From the NCBI RefSeq assembly GCF_900089455.2, contig NZ_LT907988.1:2294001-2358000 (forward strand): a stretch of 64,000 bases of DNA. Reading direction: 5' to 3'. The translations under genes and the position numbers were made by a program. Source of the stretch: Orrella dioscoreae (GTDB lineage: Bacteria > Pseudomonadota > Gammaproteobacteria > Burkholderiales > Burkholderiaceae_B). The first letter of the stretch is position 1. Each line of letters begins with the position of its first letter. The notes beneath the pieces are model-generated. The model had not been told where the DNA came from. It was given only the letters and a program-made list of their open reading frames with translations, and did no database searches. Below, piece by piece: positions 1 through 8,619 of the stretch.

Positions 1-3000
1 TTGTGCTTTCAGTGACTGAATCGTCTGTTCGACGTATTTCTCTTCGTTGTAGAGCGGCACGGCGACCAACGTGCGTACCTTGTGTGTACCGCAACGCAGC
101 GCGGCTGCCGTGCGCACGACGGGGATTGGGGGCACAGTGGAGGACGCAAGCGTGGAGGTGGCGGCAGCCGTCCGGGGAAGAAGTGCGGCTGGCGCGCCGA
201 GCGCCTGGAGAATCTCCGCTGCATGGCAGGCTCGACCCGCCGCCGCCCGGCCGTTCCAGCGGCTGCCCGCCTGAAGCAGCAGGTGCGAGGCTTGCTGCTT
301 CGAGAACTTCTCCTTGCGGTGGTCGTCGCCGCGCAGGTAATCGTGCAGCAGCACCGAATCCGGCGTGTAGAGCTGCTTGTCGGCCGGCACGCCGGCCTGT
401 TCCAGGCGGCGCGAGAACTCGAAGCCGCCGTGGCCGAACAGGACATAGTCGCCCCAGCCGCCCAGCGCCACGAAGGCCTGGGTGTTGAACGAGGCATTGC
501 CCTCCAGGATGGGCGGGGCGGCCATGATCTGGTCGCCCAGGCGGTAGTGCGGCGGGCATTCCGAGCCCGGAGTGCGGGGGGTATAGACGCCGCGCAGGCA
601 CACGGGCTGGTGCGAGGCGTGCACGGCCAGGTGGGCGTCGACGAAGCCGTCCTGCGGGATGCCGTCGTCTTCCACGAAGAACAGGATGGGCGCCTTGGCA
701 AAGACAGCGCCCAGGTTGCGCGCCAGGTAGGCGCCCGAGTTGCCGTTCAGCTCGACCCACACGTCCAGGAACGGCACCAACGCGGCGAAGTCTTCCGCCG
801 GCGCGCCGTTGTTGACGAAGAGGATCTCGATCTCGCCTTGCTTCTGCGCGCGCAGGATCCTGGCGGTTTCGACGATTTCCGGCTTGTAGCGGTTCGAGAT
901 CAGCACGGCGCTGATCTTCGCGTCGGGACGTTCGGTATAGCGCCTGGCGCTGTCGAACCAGTGCGCGTACAGCGCGGCCTTGTGGCGCCAGCCCATGTCG
1001 GTCAGGCGCGCCAGCAGTGACGGGTCGATCCGCAGTTCGGCGGGCGCCGCCTTGCCGCCCTTGGCCAGCAGGGCATGGGTCTGCACGAAGTGCGCGGTGT
1101 TGTTGGCGCCGTCCCGGTCACGGGCCGCCTTGCCCCGGTTGATCAGTGCATCCAGCGCGGCGTCGCTCCAGGCGCCCATGTGGCCGACCACCTCGGCGAT
1201 GCTTTCGGCCTCGGGCACCGACCGCACGTTGTTCAGCGTGAAGGCGTCACTGTTGGCGCCCAGCACCTTGGCGACATGTACGTCGTCCAGGTAGCGGCCG
1301 CTTTTCGGCAGGGGCGACAGCACCTCGTAGGCAATGTCTTCCAGGCCATAGATGCCGTGCAGCAGGAAAGCCAGCTTCGTGCGGGCATTCGTGTCCAGCG
1401 CCTGCAGGCGCGCCTTGCCGGGAATGAACAGCGCGTCGGCGTGCAGGGTGGCGGTGGCTTGCAGGCCCTGCATGCCCGGATGCTTCGATGGATGCGCGTG
1501 CGCCATGTCGTGCAGGCGGTACAGCTGGAAGCCGTGATGGCTGGCCCAGTGCTGCAGTTCGGCCAGGTTCGGCTGGCGCGCATGCGTGGGCTGGAAGCTG
1601 ACCCGGGCTTCGATGATGAGCGCATTGGCCAGCACGCGCGCGCCGTTGTCCAGGATGGCGGCGCTGTCGTTATAGGCGTCCAGCACCAGCCAGTCCAGGC
1701 TGGGCAGGCCGTTGATGCGGTCCAGCGCGACGGTGTTCAGGGGCAGCCGGGCCAGCACGCCGGTGGGCGCGCCCGGGCCGTCGGCGGGCAGGGGCTCGAG
1801 CGAGCCGCTCTGTGTGGCATCCAGGCAGGCGAACAGGGTGGCGGGCTTGCCGTCACCCAGGCTCATGTTGGCGTAGTAGTGCAGGTCGGGTTGCTGCGTG
1901 GCGGGCGAGTTGGCCGCATTGCTGGCCGGGTCGAACACCACCAGCTCCAGCGTGCGCCGCTTGAGCATCTTCTGCACGTTGGCGCGCGAGACCAGGTTGC
2001 CACCGTTGTCGATGGCGATGATCTTGCCCTGGAACTGCCACTGGAAGCTCGGATCTTCAGAAGCGATGGCCGGATGCTGGATGTCGGTCGGGCCGGCCTC
2101 GTCCTCGAAGTACGGTAGGCCTTCGGCGTCCAGCACCAGCGCGGCGGGCGCCTTGCCTTCGGTATAGCGCTGCCAGATGGCGCGCAGGGCGTTGGCCAGG
2201 TTCACGGCGAAGCGCTCGCCGTCGCAGACGGGCGATTGCAGCAGGATGTCGCGCAGGTGGCTGCGGATCGTGGACAGGCTTTGCAGGTCGCCCACCAGCT
2301 CCAGCACGCGGGCGCGATAGGCGTCCCAGTCGTCCACGACCAGCTCGGGCATGCCGGCGTTGACCAGGTGGGTGGCCGAGTGGCGGCCGGCGAATGTCGG
2401 GCCGGGCAGGGTCACCACGGGCACGCCCATCAGCATGGCTTCGCAGGTGGTCAGGCCGCCGGAGTAGGGCCAGGGGTCCAGCGCGACGTCCACCTCGTTG
2501 TAGGTGGCCAGCAGGTCGACGTGACGCGAGTGGCCGTCCATGCGCACGCGCGATGCATCGATGCCGTGGCCGGCCATCGTCTGCGTGATCTGCTCGCGCA
2601 GGTGCAGGCTTTCGAATTGCCCGCCCTTGAGCAGCAGGCGGGAGTTCGGCACCTGGTGCATCAGGAAGGCCCACTGGCCCAGCAGCTCGGGATTGATCTT
2701 GGTCGGGTTGTTGAAGCAGCCGAACGTGATGTAGCCGTTGCGCAGCGCGGGCAGGGGCGCGACCGGCGGCACGTTGGCGGGTGGCAGGTAGCAGATGTAG
2801 TCATCCGGCATGCGGATGAGCTTCTCGGTGTATTGGGCGTCGCTGCCAGGGGGCGATTCGACGCGGTCGCTGATCAGGTAGTCGATGGCTTTCACGCCGG
2901 TCGTGCCGATCAGGCCGCCCACCCATTTCACCAGCACCGGGGCGGGCTCCATGGTCAGCGCGCGCATGCGCGTGCCCGTGTTGTGGCCCGAGAGGTCGAT

Positions 3001-4011
3001 CAGGATGTCGATCCGGTCTTCGCGTATCCGCTGGGCCAGCGCCTCGTCGCTCATGTGAGAGATGGGCTGCCACGACGCGCACGCACCCATGATGCGCTTG
3101 GTGATGGCATCCACGACGTTGCTGGTCGTGTAGGCATGCAGTTCGATGCCGTAGCGGCCCAGGTGCACCAGGGCGGGCGTCGTCATGGCGCCCACGGGAT
3201 GCTGGCGGAAACCGTCGGAGATCATGCCGATGCGCAGGACGCGATTGGCGGACTTGTCGGCGGGCGACGGACGGACGACCGCTTTGGTGGGCGTGAACAT
3301 GGCGCCCCAGGCCTGGCTTGCCTTCAGGATGGTGTCGACGGACGCCTTGGGGTCGTAGTGCAGCGAGGTCAGGTAGTTCGAACGCGGTACCGGGTCGGTC
3401 GGCAGCAGGGTCGTGGCCCGGTCGTAGCAGACGTAAGCCTCGTCCAGGCGGCCCAGGGCGCGCAGGGCATTGCCCAGGCTGTTCCAGTGCTCCGGTTGAT
3501 TGGGTTGTCGTTCCGTCAGCTTGCGGAACAGTGCCTCGGCGTCGCCATAGCGGTGCTTGCTGAACAGCAGCGGGCCCCTGCGCGTCAGCGCGGGCAGGCC
3601 GTCGGCCGCCTGGGGAGACAGGCGGTCCAGGCAGGCCATCGCCTGGTCATAGCCGCCCGCCTTGGCATGGACGTCGGACATGCCAAGATTGGCTTCGGTC
3701 GAGTTGGGGGACAGCTTGAGCGCCCGGGAGAAGTGATTGCGCGCCAGTTCGTCATCGCCCTGTTGCTGCTCCAGCAGGCCGAGCATGGCATGCGTGTCGG
3801 CGTCCTGGTCGTCCAGAGCCAGCGAGCGCTGCAGATTGGCTCGTCCCTGGTCGATCTCGCCGTTGCGGTACTGGTGGTAACCCAGGCTTTTCCACGCAAG
3901 GGCATCCTGTGGATGGCTGCGGGTACGTGCCTTGGCCTGCTGGAGAGTGAAGCCGGCGATGACGGCGGCCGAGACGGTGGCAGGAGGAGTGGGGCGGGAG
4001 GACCGGGACAT
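1..4011 (-). CDS. Multidomain flagellin-type glycosyltransferase (TPR, OGT-like, FkbM-like, GT2), C-terminus cut by window edge
   Basis: One open frame runs from an ATG at 4011 to the window edge, at least 1337 codons. Residues about 1-235 are TPR-like repeats. Residues about 250-620 match the GT41/OGT (SPINDLY-like) catalytic region: a NYLTSLHYDP segment, RIGMISDGFRQHPVG, and HNTGTRMRAL followed by a Trp-rich stretch and AIDYLISDRVESPPG. Residues about 655-840 look like a degenerate FkbM methyltransferase domain (SGSLEPL, VALDRI, LDWLVLDAY, IIEARVSFQP). Residues about 1027-1150 form a GT2-like fold (ISAVLISNRYKPE, LFFVEDDGIPQDGF). A second GT2-like start, RTLVAVPLYNEEKYVEQTI, lies at about 1312 and is cut off. 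The gene follows fliC on the same strand behind a terminator, so O-linked glycosylation of flagellin is the best guess. The family call is firm; the acceptor and sugar are inferred. Confidence 0.8.
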   Translation of the reverse strand, partial: MSRSSRPTPPATVSAAVIAGFTLQQAKARTRSHPQDALAWKSLGYHQYRNGEIDQGRANLQRSLALDDQDADTHAMLGLLEQQQGDDELARNHFSRALKLSPNSTEANLGMSDVHAKAGGYDQAMACLDRLSPQAADGLPALTRRGPLLFSKHRYGDAEALFRKLTERQPNQPEHWNSLGNALRALGRLDEAYVCYDRATTLLPTDPVPRSNYLTSLHYDPKASVDTILKASQAWGAMFTPTKAVVRPSPADKSANRVLRIGMISDGFRQHPVGAMTTPALVHLGRYGIELHAYTTSNVVDAITKRIMGACASWQPISHMSDEALAQRIREDRIDILIDLSGHNTGTRMRALTMEPAPVLVKWVGGLIGTTGVKAIDYLISDRVESPPGSDAQYTEKLIRMPDDYICYLPPANVPPVAPLPALRNGYITFGCFNNPTKINPELLGQWAFLMHQVPNSRLLLKGGQFESLHLREQITQTMAGHGIDASRVRMDGHSRHVDLLATYNEVDVALDPWPYSGGLTTCEAMLMGVPVVTLPGPTFAGRHSATHLVNAGMPELVVDDWDAYRARVLELVGDLQSLSTIRSHLRDILLQSPVCDGERFAVNLANALRAIWQRYTEGKAPAALVLDAEGLPYFEDEAGPTDIQHPAIASEDPSFQWQFQGKIIAIDNGGNLVSRANVQKMLKRRTLELVVFDPASNAANSPATQQPDLHYYANMSLGDGKPATLFACLDATQSGSLEPLPADGPGAPTGVLARLPLNTVALDRINGLPSLDWLVLDAYNDSAAILDNGARVLANALIIEARVSFQPTHARQPNLAELQHWASHHGFQLYRLHDMAHAHPSKHPGMQGLQATATLHADALFIPGKARLQALDTNARTKLAFLLHGIYGLEDIAYEVLSPLPKSGRYLDDVHVAKVLGANSDAFTLNNVRSVPEAESIAEVVGHMGAWSDAALDALINRGKAARDRDGANNTAHFVQTHALLAKGGKAAPAELRIDPSLLARLTDMGWRHKAALYAHWFDSARRYTERPDAKISAVLISNRYKPEIVETARILRAQKQGEIEILFVNNGAPAEDFAALVPFLDVWVELNGNSGAYLARNLGAVFAKAPILFFVEDDGIPQDGFVDAHLAVHASHQPVCLRGVYTPRTPGSECPPHYRLGDQIMAAPPILEGNASFNTQAFVALGGWGDYVLFGHGGFEFSRRLEQAGVPADKQLYTPDSVLLHDYLRGDDHRKEKFSKQQASHLLLQAGSRWNGRAAAGRACHAAEILQALGAPAALLPRTAAATSTLASSTVPPIPVVRTAAALRCGTHKVRTLVAVPLYNEEKYVEQTIQSLKAQ

Positions 4012-4166
4012 GGAAATGATGACGGGACGAATTTGAGCGTGCCAGCAGGCTAAACGAAGCCCGCGCCCCGCAATGGCCCGGTGAAAGCGAGAAAGCAGCC
4101 GTATTTCTTGCGGATTCCCGGCGACCCTGGAGGGGCTTGCGCGGCAAACCGTGGCCTGAAACGTAA

Positions 4167-4192
4167 AAAGCCCACCCCGAAGGGTGGGCTTT
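4167..4192 (-). terminator. Rho-independent terminator of fliC
   Basis: A perfect 11-bp stem (AAAGCCCACCC / GGGTGGGCTTT) with a 4-nt loop lies 52 bases beyond the fliC stop. Read on the minus strand it ends in a run of five T, so it should terminate fliC and separate it from the downstream glycosyltransferase gene. Confidence 0.9.
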
Positions 4193-4243
4193 GAGCCTGC
4201 CGGGAGGGCCCGAAGGCCTTCCCGCGCACTGGCGCCGTGGGGA

Positions 4244-5377
4244 TTAGCCCAGCAGCGACAGAACGGTTTGCGGCACTTGGTTGGCTTGGGCCAGAACCGA
4301 GGTGCCAGCCTGTTGCAGGATCTGGTTCTTCGTCATGTTCGAGACTTCCACGGCGTAGTCGGCATCTTCGATGCGCGAACGCGAGGCGGTCAGGTTGTTG
4401 ACGATGCTGTTCAGGTTCGAGACGGTCGATTCCAGACGGTTCTGGATCGCGCCCAGGTCGCTACGCAGCGTGTCGACGGTGTTCAGTGCGGTGTCAACGG
4501 CGGCCAGCGGGTTGGTGCTGGCAACGCGCAGTTCCTTCGAGCTGTCGAAGGTGACGGTGGCGGTGGGCAGGCCAGCGGCGCCGGTAATGTTGGCGTCTTG
4601 GGTGGCGTCCGTCACGCGGATGTCAGCAGCGTAGTAGCGAGCGGCGTCGCCGGTGGCGCCGTTCGACACGTACCAGTTGCCGCGGGTGTCTTGCACCAGG
4701 TTGGCAGCCGAGAACGTGCCGCCGCCGGCGGTGGCGTTCGAGAAGGTCAGGGACGTGGTGCCCGAACCGACTTCGACGCGTTCGCCAGCCGAGTTGCGGC
4801 CCGAGACCGAAGCGCCGCTGCCGTAGGCGGTCGTGGTGCCCGAGGGACCAGCGATGCTGAAGGTGTCCAGGCTCAGGGTCGAGACGCTGATTTCCTTCAG
4901 GTTCAGGGTGATGGTTTCGCCGTCACGGGCGCCGACTTGCAGCGTCAGGCTGGTGTCTTCCGACAGAACCTTCACGCCGTTGAAGTCGGTTTGCTGGCTG
5001 ATACGGTCGATGTCTTCCAGGCGCTGTTCGACTTCGGCTTGCATCGAAGCCAGGTCCTTGGAGGAGTACGTGCCGTTGGCGGCTTGCAGCGACAGTTCGC
5101 GGATGCGCTGCAGGTGGGTCGTGATTTCGCCGGTGGCGCCTTCGGTCGTTTGAGCCAGCGAGATGCCGTCGTTGGCGTTACGAGCAGCCTGGGTCAGGCC
5201 ACGGACGTTCGACGTGAAGCGGTTGGCGATGGCCAGGCCGGCGGCGTCATCCTTGGCGCTGTTGATGCGGTAGCCGGAGGACAGGCGCTCGATGGCGGTG
5301 CCCAGCGAGGATTGCGACTTGTTCAGGTTGTTCTGAGCAACCAGAGCCAGGTAGTTGGTATTGATAACAGCAGCCAT
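4244..5377 (-). CDS. fliC: Flagellin, filament subunit
   Basis: This 377-residue protein is the major filament subunit, exported by the flagellar type III system. The N-terminal D0/D1 region (MAAVINTNYLALVAQNNLNK, ERLSSGYRINSAKDDAAGLAI) and C-terminal region (SRIEDADYAVEVSNMTKNQILQQAG through VLSLLG) are canonical. The central D2/D3 part is short and rich in Gly, Ala and Thr, with several Ser/Thr that could accept O-glycans. GGGAG sits about eight bases before the ATG. A FliA-type promoter lies about 105 bp upstream and a strong terminator follows. FliS (61374-61790) is its likely chaperone. FliC and its cap protein FliD are about 57 kb apart. Confidence 0.97.
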   Translation of the reverse strand: MAAVINTNYLALVAQNNLNKSQSSLGTAIERLSSGYRINSAKDDAAGLAIANRFTSNVRGLTQAARNANDGISLAQTTEGATGEITTHLQRIRELSLQAANGTYSSKDLASMQAEVEQRLEDIDRISQQTDFNGVKVLSEDTSLTLQVGARDGETITLNLKEISVSTLSLDTFSIAGPSGTTTAYGSGASVSGRNSAGERVEVGSGTTSLTFSNATAGGGTFSAANLVQDTRGNWYVSNGATGDAARYYAADIRVTDATQDANITGAAGLPTATVTFDSSKELRVASTNPLAAVDTALNTVDTLRSDLGAIQNRLESTVSNLNSIVNNLTASRSRIEDADYAVEVSNMTKNQILQQAGTSVLAQANQVPQTVLSLLG

Positions 5378-5483
5378 GATGGGCTCCCAAGAGAGAAGGC
5401 TTTTTCAAACCGGGCAGCAAGGCCGCCCTGCGTATCGCTTCAGCGGCATCCGGAGGGGCCGCCAATCTGAACCGATGTCCCGG

Positions 5484-5510
5484 GTAACGGCAGGCCGATC
5501 CTGGGCTTTA
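5484..5510 (-). promoter_or_regulatory. FliA (sigma-28) promoter of fliC
   Basis: Read on the minus strand: TAAA, 15 bases, GCCGTTAC. This matches the class-3 flagellar consensus TAAA-N15-GCCGATAA in the -35 core, the spacing and 6 of 8 bases of the -10. The same pattern occurs before flgM, flgK and flaG. It predicts a 5' leader of about 100 nt ahead of the fliC ATG. Confidence 0.85.
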
Positions 5511-5594
5511 GGCGTTTATCGAAAATTTTTCGGTTTTTTTCATTACCCGGGTGAAACGCCGGGATTGGCCCTGCATGGGCGGGGGCCGGGCGGC

Positions 5595-6344
5595 CTAGAT
5601 GACCTGGGTGGCGCTCAGGTGTTGCGGCATTTCGCGCCAGGCGCGTTCGGCCAGCTTGGCGCGGATGCGGGCGGTGGCCTGGGTGCGGAGCTGGCAGACC
5701 CGGCCCTCGGTCACGCCCATGACTGCGCCGATTTCCTTCAGGTTCAGGTCCTGCTCGTAATACAGCGACAACAGCAGTTTCTCGCGGTCGGGCAGGGTAT
5801 CGATGGCGGCCATGAGGGCGTTGCGCAGGTCGCCGGTCAGCATGCGGGCCAGCGGGTCGGCCTCGGCGTCGGCCGGCGCGGCGCGGTCATGCCAGTCGGA
5901 GTCGCCCTCGCTGTCGCGGCCGAAGTCTTCATAGTGCACGACCTGCATGCCCTGGGCGTCGTTCAGCAGGTCGCGGTATTCGGGCAGCGGAAGATCCAGC
6001 GCCTGGGCGATCTCGGCTTCAAGGGGAGGGCGGCCCAGCGCCTGTTCGAGCTTCTGGATGGCCTGCTCGATGCGGCGGGCCTTGGCGCGGACGCTGCGGG
6101 GGAGCCAGTCCTGGCTGCGCAGTTCGTCCAGCATGGCCCCACGGATGCGGGCCGTGGCATAGGTCTCGAACTGCGCCTCCGGCAGCGCGCGGTAGCGGCG
6201 TGCGGCGTCCAGCAGTCCGATCATGCCGGATTGGATGAGGTCATCCAGCTCGACACTGGCGGGCAGGCGGGCGAGCAATTGCAGCGCCAGGCGTCGCACC
6301 ATGGGTGCGTGCAGGGCTACGAGTCGGTCTTCCGCGTCGTACAT
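5595..6344 (-). CDS. fliA: Flagellar RNA polymerase sigma factor FliA (sigma-28)
   Basis: A 249-residue sigma-28. Region 2 is seen as LVALHAPMVRRLALQLLARLP, then VELDDLIQSGMIGLLDAARRY and FETYATARIRGAMLDELRSQDW. Regions 3 and 4 are DRAAPADAEADPLARM and LPDREKLLLSLYYEQDLNLKEIGAVMGVTEGRVCQLRTQA. It directs late flagellar genes and is inhibited by FlgM (22291-22578). The start chosen is ATG 6344, where family homology begins; the frame stays open upstream and no strong ribosome site is visible at this ATG, so the start is uncertain. The gene is divergent from flhD across 341 bp. Confidence 0.95.
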   Translation of the reverse strand: MYDAEDRLVALHAPMVRRLALQLLARLPASVELDDLIQSGMIGLLDAARRYRALPEAQFETYATARIRGAMLDELRSQDWLPRSVRAKARRIEQAIQKLEQALGRPPLEAEIAQALDLPLPEYRDLLNDAQGMQVVHYEDFGRDSEGDSDWHDRAAPADAEADPLARMLTGDLRNALMAAIDTLPDREKLLLSLYYEQDLNLKEIGAVMGVTEGRVCQLRTQATARIRAKLAERAWREMPQHLSATQVI

Positions 6345-6685
6345 AGGGAGGGCAGGATTGGTGACCCTGCAATTGTGTCGTTCGTGCAACAAGAAACATA
6401 GCGCGATCACGCAAGTTTTTTTGCGCTTGTTCAAGGGATTGCGTGTTCTCCTGGGAAAATGGCAGTTATGCTGGTATCTAATTATTTCGATAAAAAAAGT
6501 TTCAACGCCCGGTGCACAATAGTTGTCATATTTTGTGAGGAAAATGATACGTAATGTGCTACATTGAATCAATTGCAATGATAATTGATACATTTAGCAT
6601 CAAATAAGGGTTTTCCGCTGCGGACGTGGGGTCGCCGGATGACCACTTTTACGACCTGGCTTCACCTTCCTTACTGGGACAAGCA
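6345..6685. promoter_or_regulatory. Divergent fliA/flhD regulatory region (no gene)
   Basis: 341 bp without a convincing gene and markedly richer in A+T than the rest of the window, as expected for the control region of the master regulator. It holds a perfect inverted repeat ATCAATT-8-AATTGAT at 6568-6589. It also holds a possible sigma-70 promoter for flhD (TTGCAA at 6573, 16-bp spacer, TAGCAT at 6595). On the fliA side, at 6404-6430, a T7 tract is flanked by imperfect inverted arms ending in CGCTTGTT, which may be an FlhDC site for fliA. I saw no clearly paired BvgA-type TTTCCTA heptads. Confidence 0.55.
6568..6589. repeat. Perfect 7-bp inverted repeat upstream of flhD
   Basis: ATCAATT, 8 bases, AATTGAT. 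The dyad lies in the AT-rich part of the flhD upstream region and overlaps the putative -35 at 6573, a position suited to a repressor or activator of the master operon. The protein is unknown. Confidence 0.45.
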
Positions 6686-7009
6686 ATGAAAATGGCCGAA
6701 AACGCGCTGCTAAGTGACATCCGCGAAGTTAACCTGTCCTATCTCCTGCTCGCCCAGCGCATGCTGCGAGATGACTACTCCGCCGCCATCTTCCGACTTG
6801 GATTCAGTAACGAAGTCGCCGACATCATGATGCGCCTGTCGCCGGCCCAACTGGTCAAGCTCGCGGGGTCCAGCTCCCTGCTGTGCCGTTTCCGTTTCGA
6901 CGATTACAGTCTCCTGTCCGCGCTCACGCACGATGTGCTTGGCGGCGCGCTGCAGCAGGCCCATGCCACCATCCTGTTGGCCAAGCAGCCGGTTGAAGCA
7001 CTCAGCTGA
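6686..7009 (+). CDS. flhD: Flagellar master transcriptional activator subunit FlhD
   Basis: A 107-residue FlhD. The core [54 protein letters not shown] and [20 protein letters not shown] aligns along the E. coli FlhD fold. FlhD and FlhC form the FlhD4C2 activator of class-2 flagellar operons. The ATG at 6686 was chosen over a GTG at 6626 because homology starts just after it and a weak GGGA lies seven bases upstream; ATG 6692 is also possible. flhC follows after 21 bp. Confidence 0.93.
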   Translation: MKMAENALLSDIREVNLSYLLLAQRMLRDDYSAAIFRLGFSNEVADIMMRLSPAQLVKLAGSSSLLCRFRFDDYSLLSALTHDVLGGALQQAHATILLAKQPVEALS

Positions 7010-7030
7010 CACTTCGGATTCCTGATTGCC

Positions 7031-7609
7031 ATGGCCAGTAAAAGCGTAACGAAAGAAGCCGACGAAATTCGTCTCGCCAGCGCGATGATCGAATTGGGCG
7101 CGCGGCTTCAGGTGCTCGAGGCTGAAACCAGCCTCAGCCATGATCGGCTGGCCCGTCTCTATCGCGAGATCCGCGGGTGCTCCCCTCCCAAGGGCATGCT
7201 GCCTTTCTCGGTGGACTGGTTCATGACCTGGCTGCCGAACATCCACTCGTCGCTGTTCTATAACGTTTACCGCTTCATGGTCGAGCGCACGCCCAGCAAG
7301 GGCGTGCATGCGGCCATCGATGCGTATCGCCTGTACCTTGAGCACGCGGCGGTGGAAGACAAGGCCGAGCCCGTGCTGAGCTTCACGCGTGCGTGGATGC
7401 TGGTGCGTTTCTTCGACAGCGGCATGCTGCAGCTGTCCCAGTGCACGCAGTGCGGCGGCAATTTCGTCGCCCATGCGCACGATCCGCAATCGGACTTCGT
7501 CTGCGCCATCTGTCGTCCGCCTCCCCGGGCCGGCAAGACCCGTGCCGCCGCGCGCGAGCGGGCCGCCCGGCAGCTGGTCGGGACGGGCGCTGACGCTCGG
7601 CAGGCCTGA
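7031..7609 (+). CDS. flhC: Flagellar master transcriptional activator subunit FlhC
   Basis: A 192-residue DNA-binding partner of FlhD. The family zinc site is present: Cys138 and Cys141 (SQCTQCGG) and Cys158 and Cys161 (FVCAICR). Conserved helices ASAMIELGARLQVLEAETSL and PPKGMLPFSVDWFMTWLPN are also seen. The last 25 or so residues are basic and rich in Ala/Arg, and probably flexible. It sits in a flhDC operon upstream of motAB; possible late promoter and stem-loop elements separate flhC from motA. Confidence 0.96.
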   Translation: MASKSVTKEADEIRLASAMIELGARLQVLEAETSLSHDRLARLYREIRGCSPPKGMLPFSVDWFMTWLPNIHSSLFYNVYRFMVERTPSKGVHAAIDAYRLYLEHAAVEDKAEPVLSFTRAWMLVRFFDSGMLQLSQCTQCGGNFVAHAHDPQSDFVCAICRPPPRAGKTRAAARERAARQLVGTGADARQA

Positions 7610-7635
7610 GCGTCATCCCTCTCCGTGGCCGATAA
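7607..7635 (+). promoter_or_regulatory. Candidate FliA promoter of motA
   Basis: GCCGATAA at 7628-7635 is a perfect sigma-28 -10 element, about 100 bp before motA. The -35 is poor: the closest match, TGAG at 7607, needs a spacer about two bases longer than at the other four FliA promoters here. motAB are class-3 genes in other species, so the site is plausible but unproven. Confidence 0.45.
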
Positions 7636-7666
7636 GGCCAAAAAGCCACGAAAAAGCCCCTTTGAA

Positions 7667-7685
7667 CCCGGTTTTCCAAACCGGG
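7667..7685 (+). terminator. Stem-loop after flhC
   Basis: A perfect 8-bp stem CCCGGTTT / AAACCGGG with a 3-nt loop lies between flhC and motA. It is followed by CTTAGAGG rather than a T tract, so it is at best a weak terminator and could instead be a structured motA leader. Confidence 0.4.
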
Positions 7686-7738
7686 CTTAGAGGAGATCAT
7701 TCTGGGCGATTGCGTGTTAATTCTAGGCAGAGGGTCGT

Positions 7739-8611
7739 GTGCTAATCGTCATCGGATACATCATTGTCCTGGTTGCTGTGTTCGGCAGCTTCGCCGGACT
7801 GGGCGGTCACCTGGGCGCGCTGTATCAGCCGCTCGAACTCACGCTGATCGGCGGCGCGGCTGTGGGGGCCTTCCTGGCCGGCAACAGCGCCAAGTCGCTC
7901 AAGCTCGTGGGCAAGGCCTTGCCCAACACGCTGAAGGGCTCGCCCTACAGCAAGGCCAGCTACATGGAGCTGATGGCGCTTCTGTATGTGTTGCTGAACA
8001 AGGCTCGCCGCGAAGGCCTGATGGCGATCGAATCGCACATCGAGGACCCGGGCGCCAGCCCCATCTTCGCCGAGTATCCTGGCATCACCAAGGACGAGAA
8101 GCTCATGGAGTTCATCACGGACTACATGCGCATCATGATCAGCGGCAACATGAGCCCCTTCGAGATCGAAACGCTCATGGACGAGGAAATCGACACCTAC
8201 CGCCATGAGCAGGCCGTGCCTGCCGAGGCCCTGCGGGCGTCGGCCGATGCGCTGCCGGCTTTCGGTATCGTGGCCGCGGTGCTGGGCGTGATCAAGGCGC
8301 TGGCCGCCGTCGACCAGCCGCCCGCCATCCTGGGCGACCTGATCTCCAAGGCCATGGTCGGCACCTTCCTGGGCATTCTGCTTGCCTACGGCTTCGTGGG
8401 GCCGCTGGCCTCGCGCGTGGAGCGCCGTGCCACCGAAACGCTGAAGATCCTCGAGTGCGTGAAGACCACGCTGCTGGCCAGCATGAACGGCTATCCGCCG
8501 CAACTGGCCGTGGAGTTCGGCCGCAAGGTGCTCTTCACGATGGTGCGTCCGTCCTTCTCCGAGCTTGAAGAGCACGTGAAGCAGACCAAGGGCCAGGGCA
8601 GCAAGGGCTGA
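7739..8611 (+). CDS. motA: Flagellar motor stator protein MotA
   Basis: A 290-residue MotA with four membrane segments and the usual large cytoplasmic loop. N-terminal TM1/TM2 (LIVIGYIIVLVAVFGSFAG, LELTLIGGAAVGAFLAGN) are followed by the loop that contacts FliG (YMELMALLYVLLNKARREGL). The conserved PAFGIVAAVLGVIKAL and GTFLGILLAYGFVGPLA form TM3/TM4. Start is GTG 7739; the ATG-like codons further in would remove TM1. MotB follows after 8 bp. Together they form the proton-conducting stator that drives the rotor. Confidence 0.97.
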   Translation: MLIVIGYIIVLVAVFGSFAGLGGHLGALYQPLELTLIGGAAVGAFLAGNSAKSLKLVGKALPNTLKGSPYSKASYMELMALLYVLLNKARREGLMAIESHIEDPGASPIFAEYPGITKDEKLMEFITDYMRIMISGNMSPFEIETLMDEEIDTYRHEQAVPAEALRASADALPAFGIVAAVLGVIKALAAVDQPPAILGDLISKAMVGTFLGILLAYGFVGPLASRVERRATETLKILECVKTTLLASMNGYPPQLAVEFGRKVLFTMVRPSFSELEEHVKQTKGQGSKG

Positions 8612-8619
8612 TCGGGGCC

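Noticed and set aside
82-4053. Three long plus-strand frames (82-1020, 1075-2118, 2236-4053)
   Set aside because: They are antisense to one uninterrupted minus-strand glycosyltransferase frame with recognisable OGT and GT2 motifs.
4184-5470. 428-codon plus-strand frame over fliC
   Set aside because: Antisense to an unmistakable flagellin; low-complexity Gly/Val/Gln composition.
6345-6685. BvgA heptad sites (TTTCCTA type) ahead of flhDC
   Set aside because: Only isolated near matches such as TGGGAAA; no paired inverted heptads were found.
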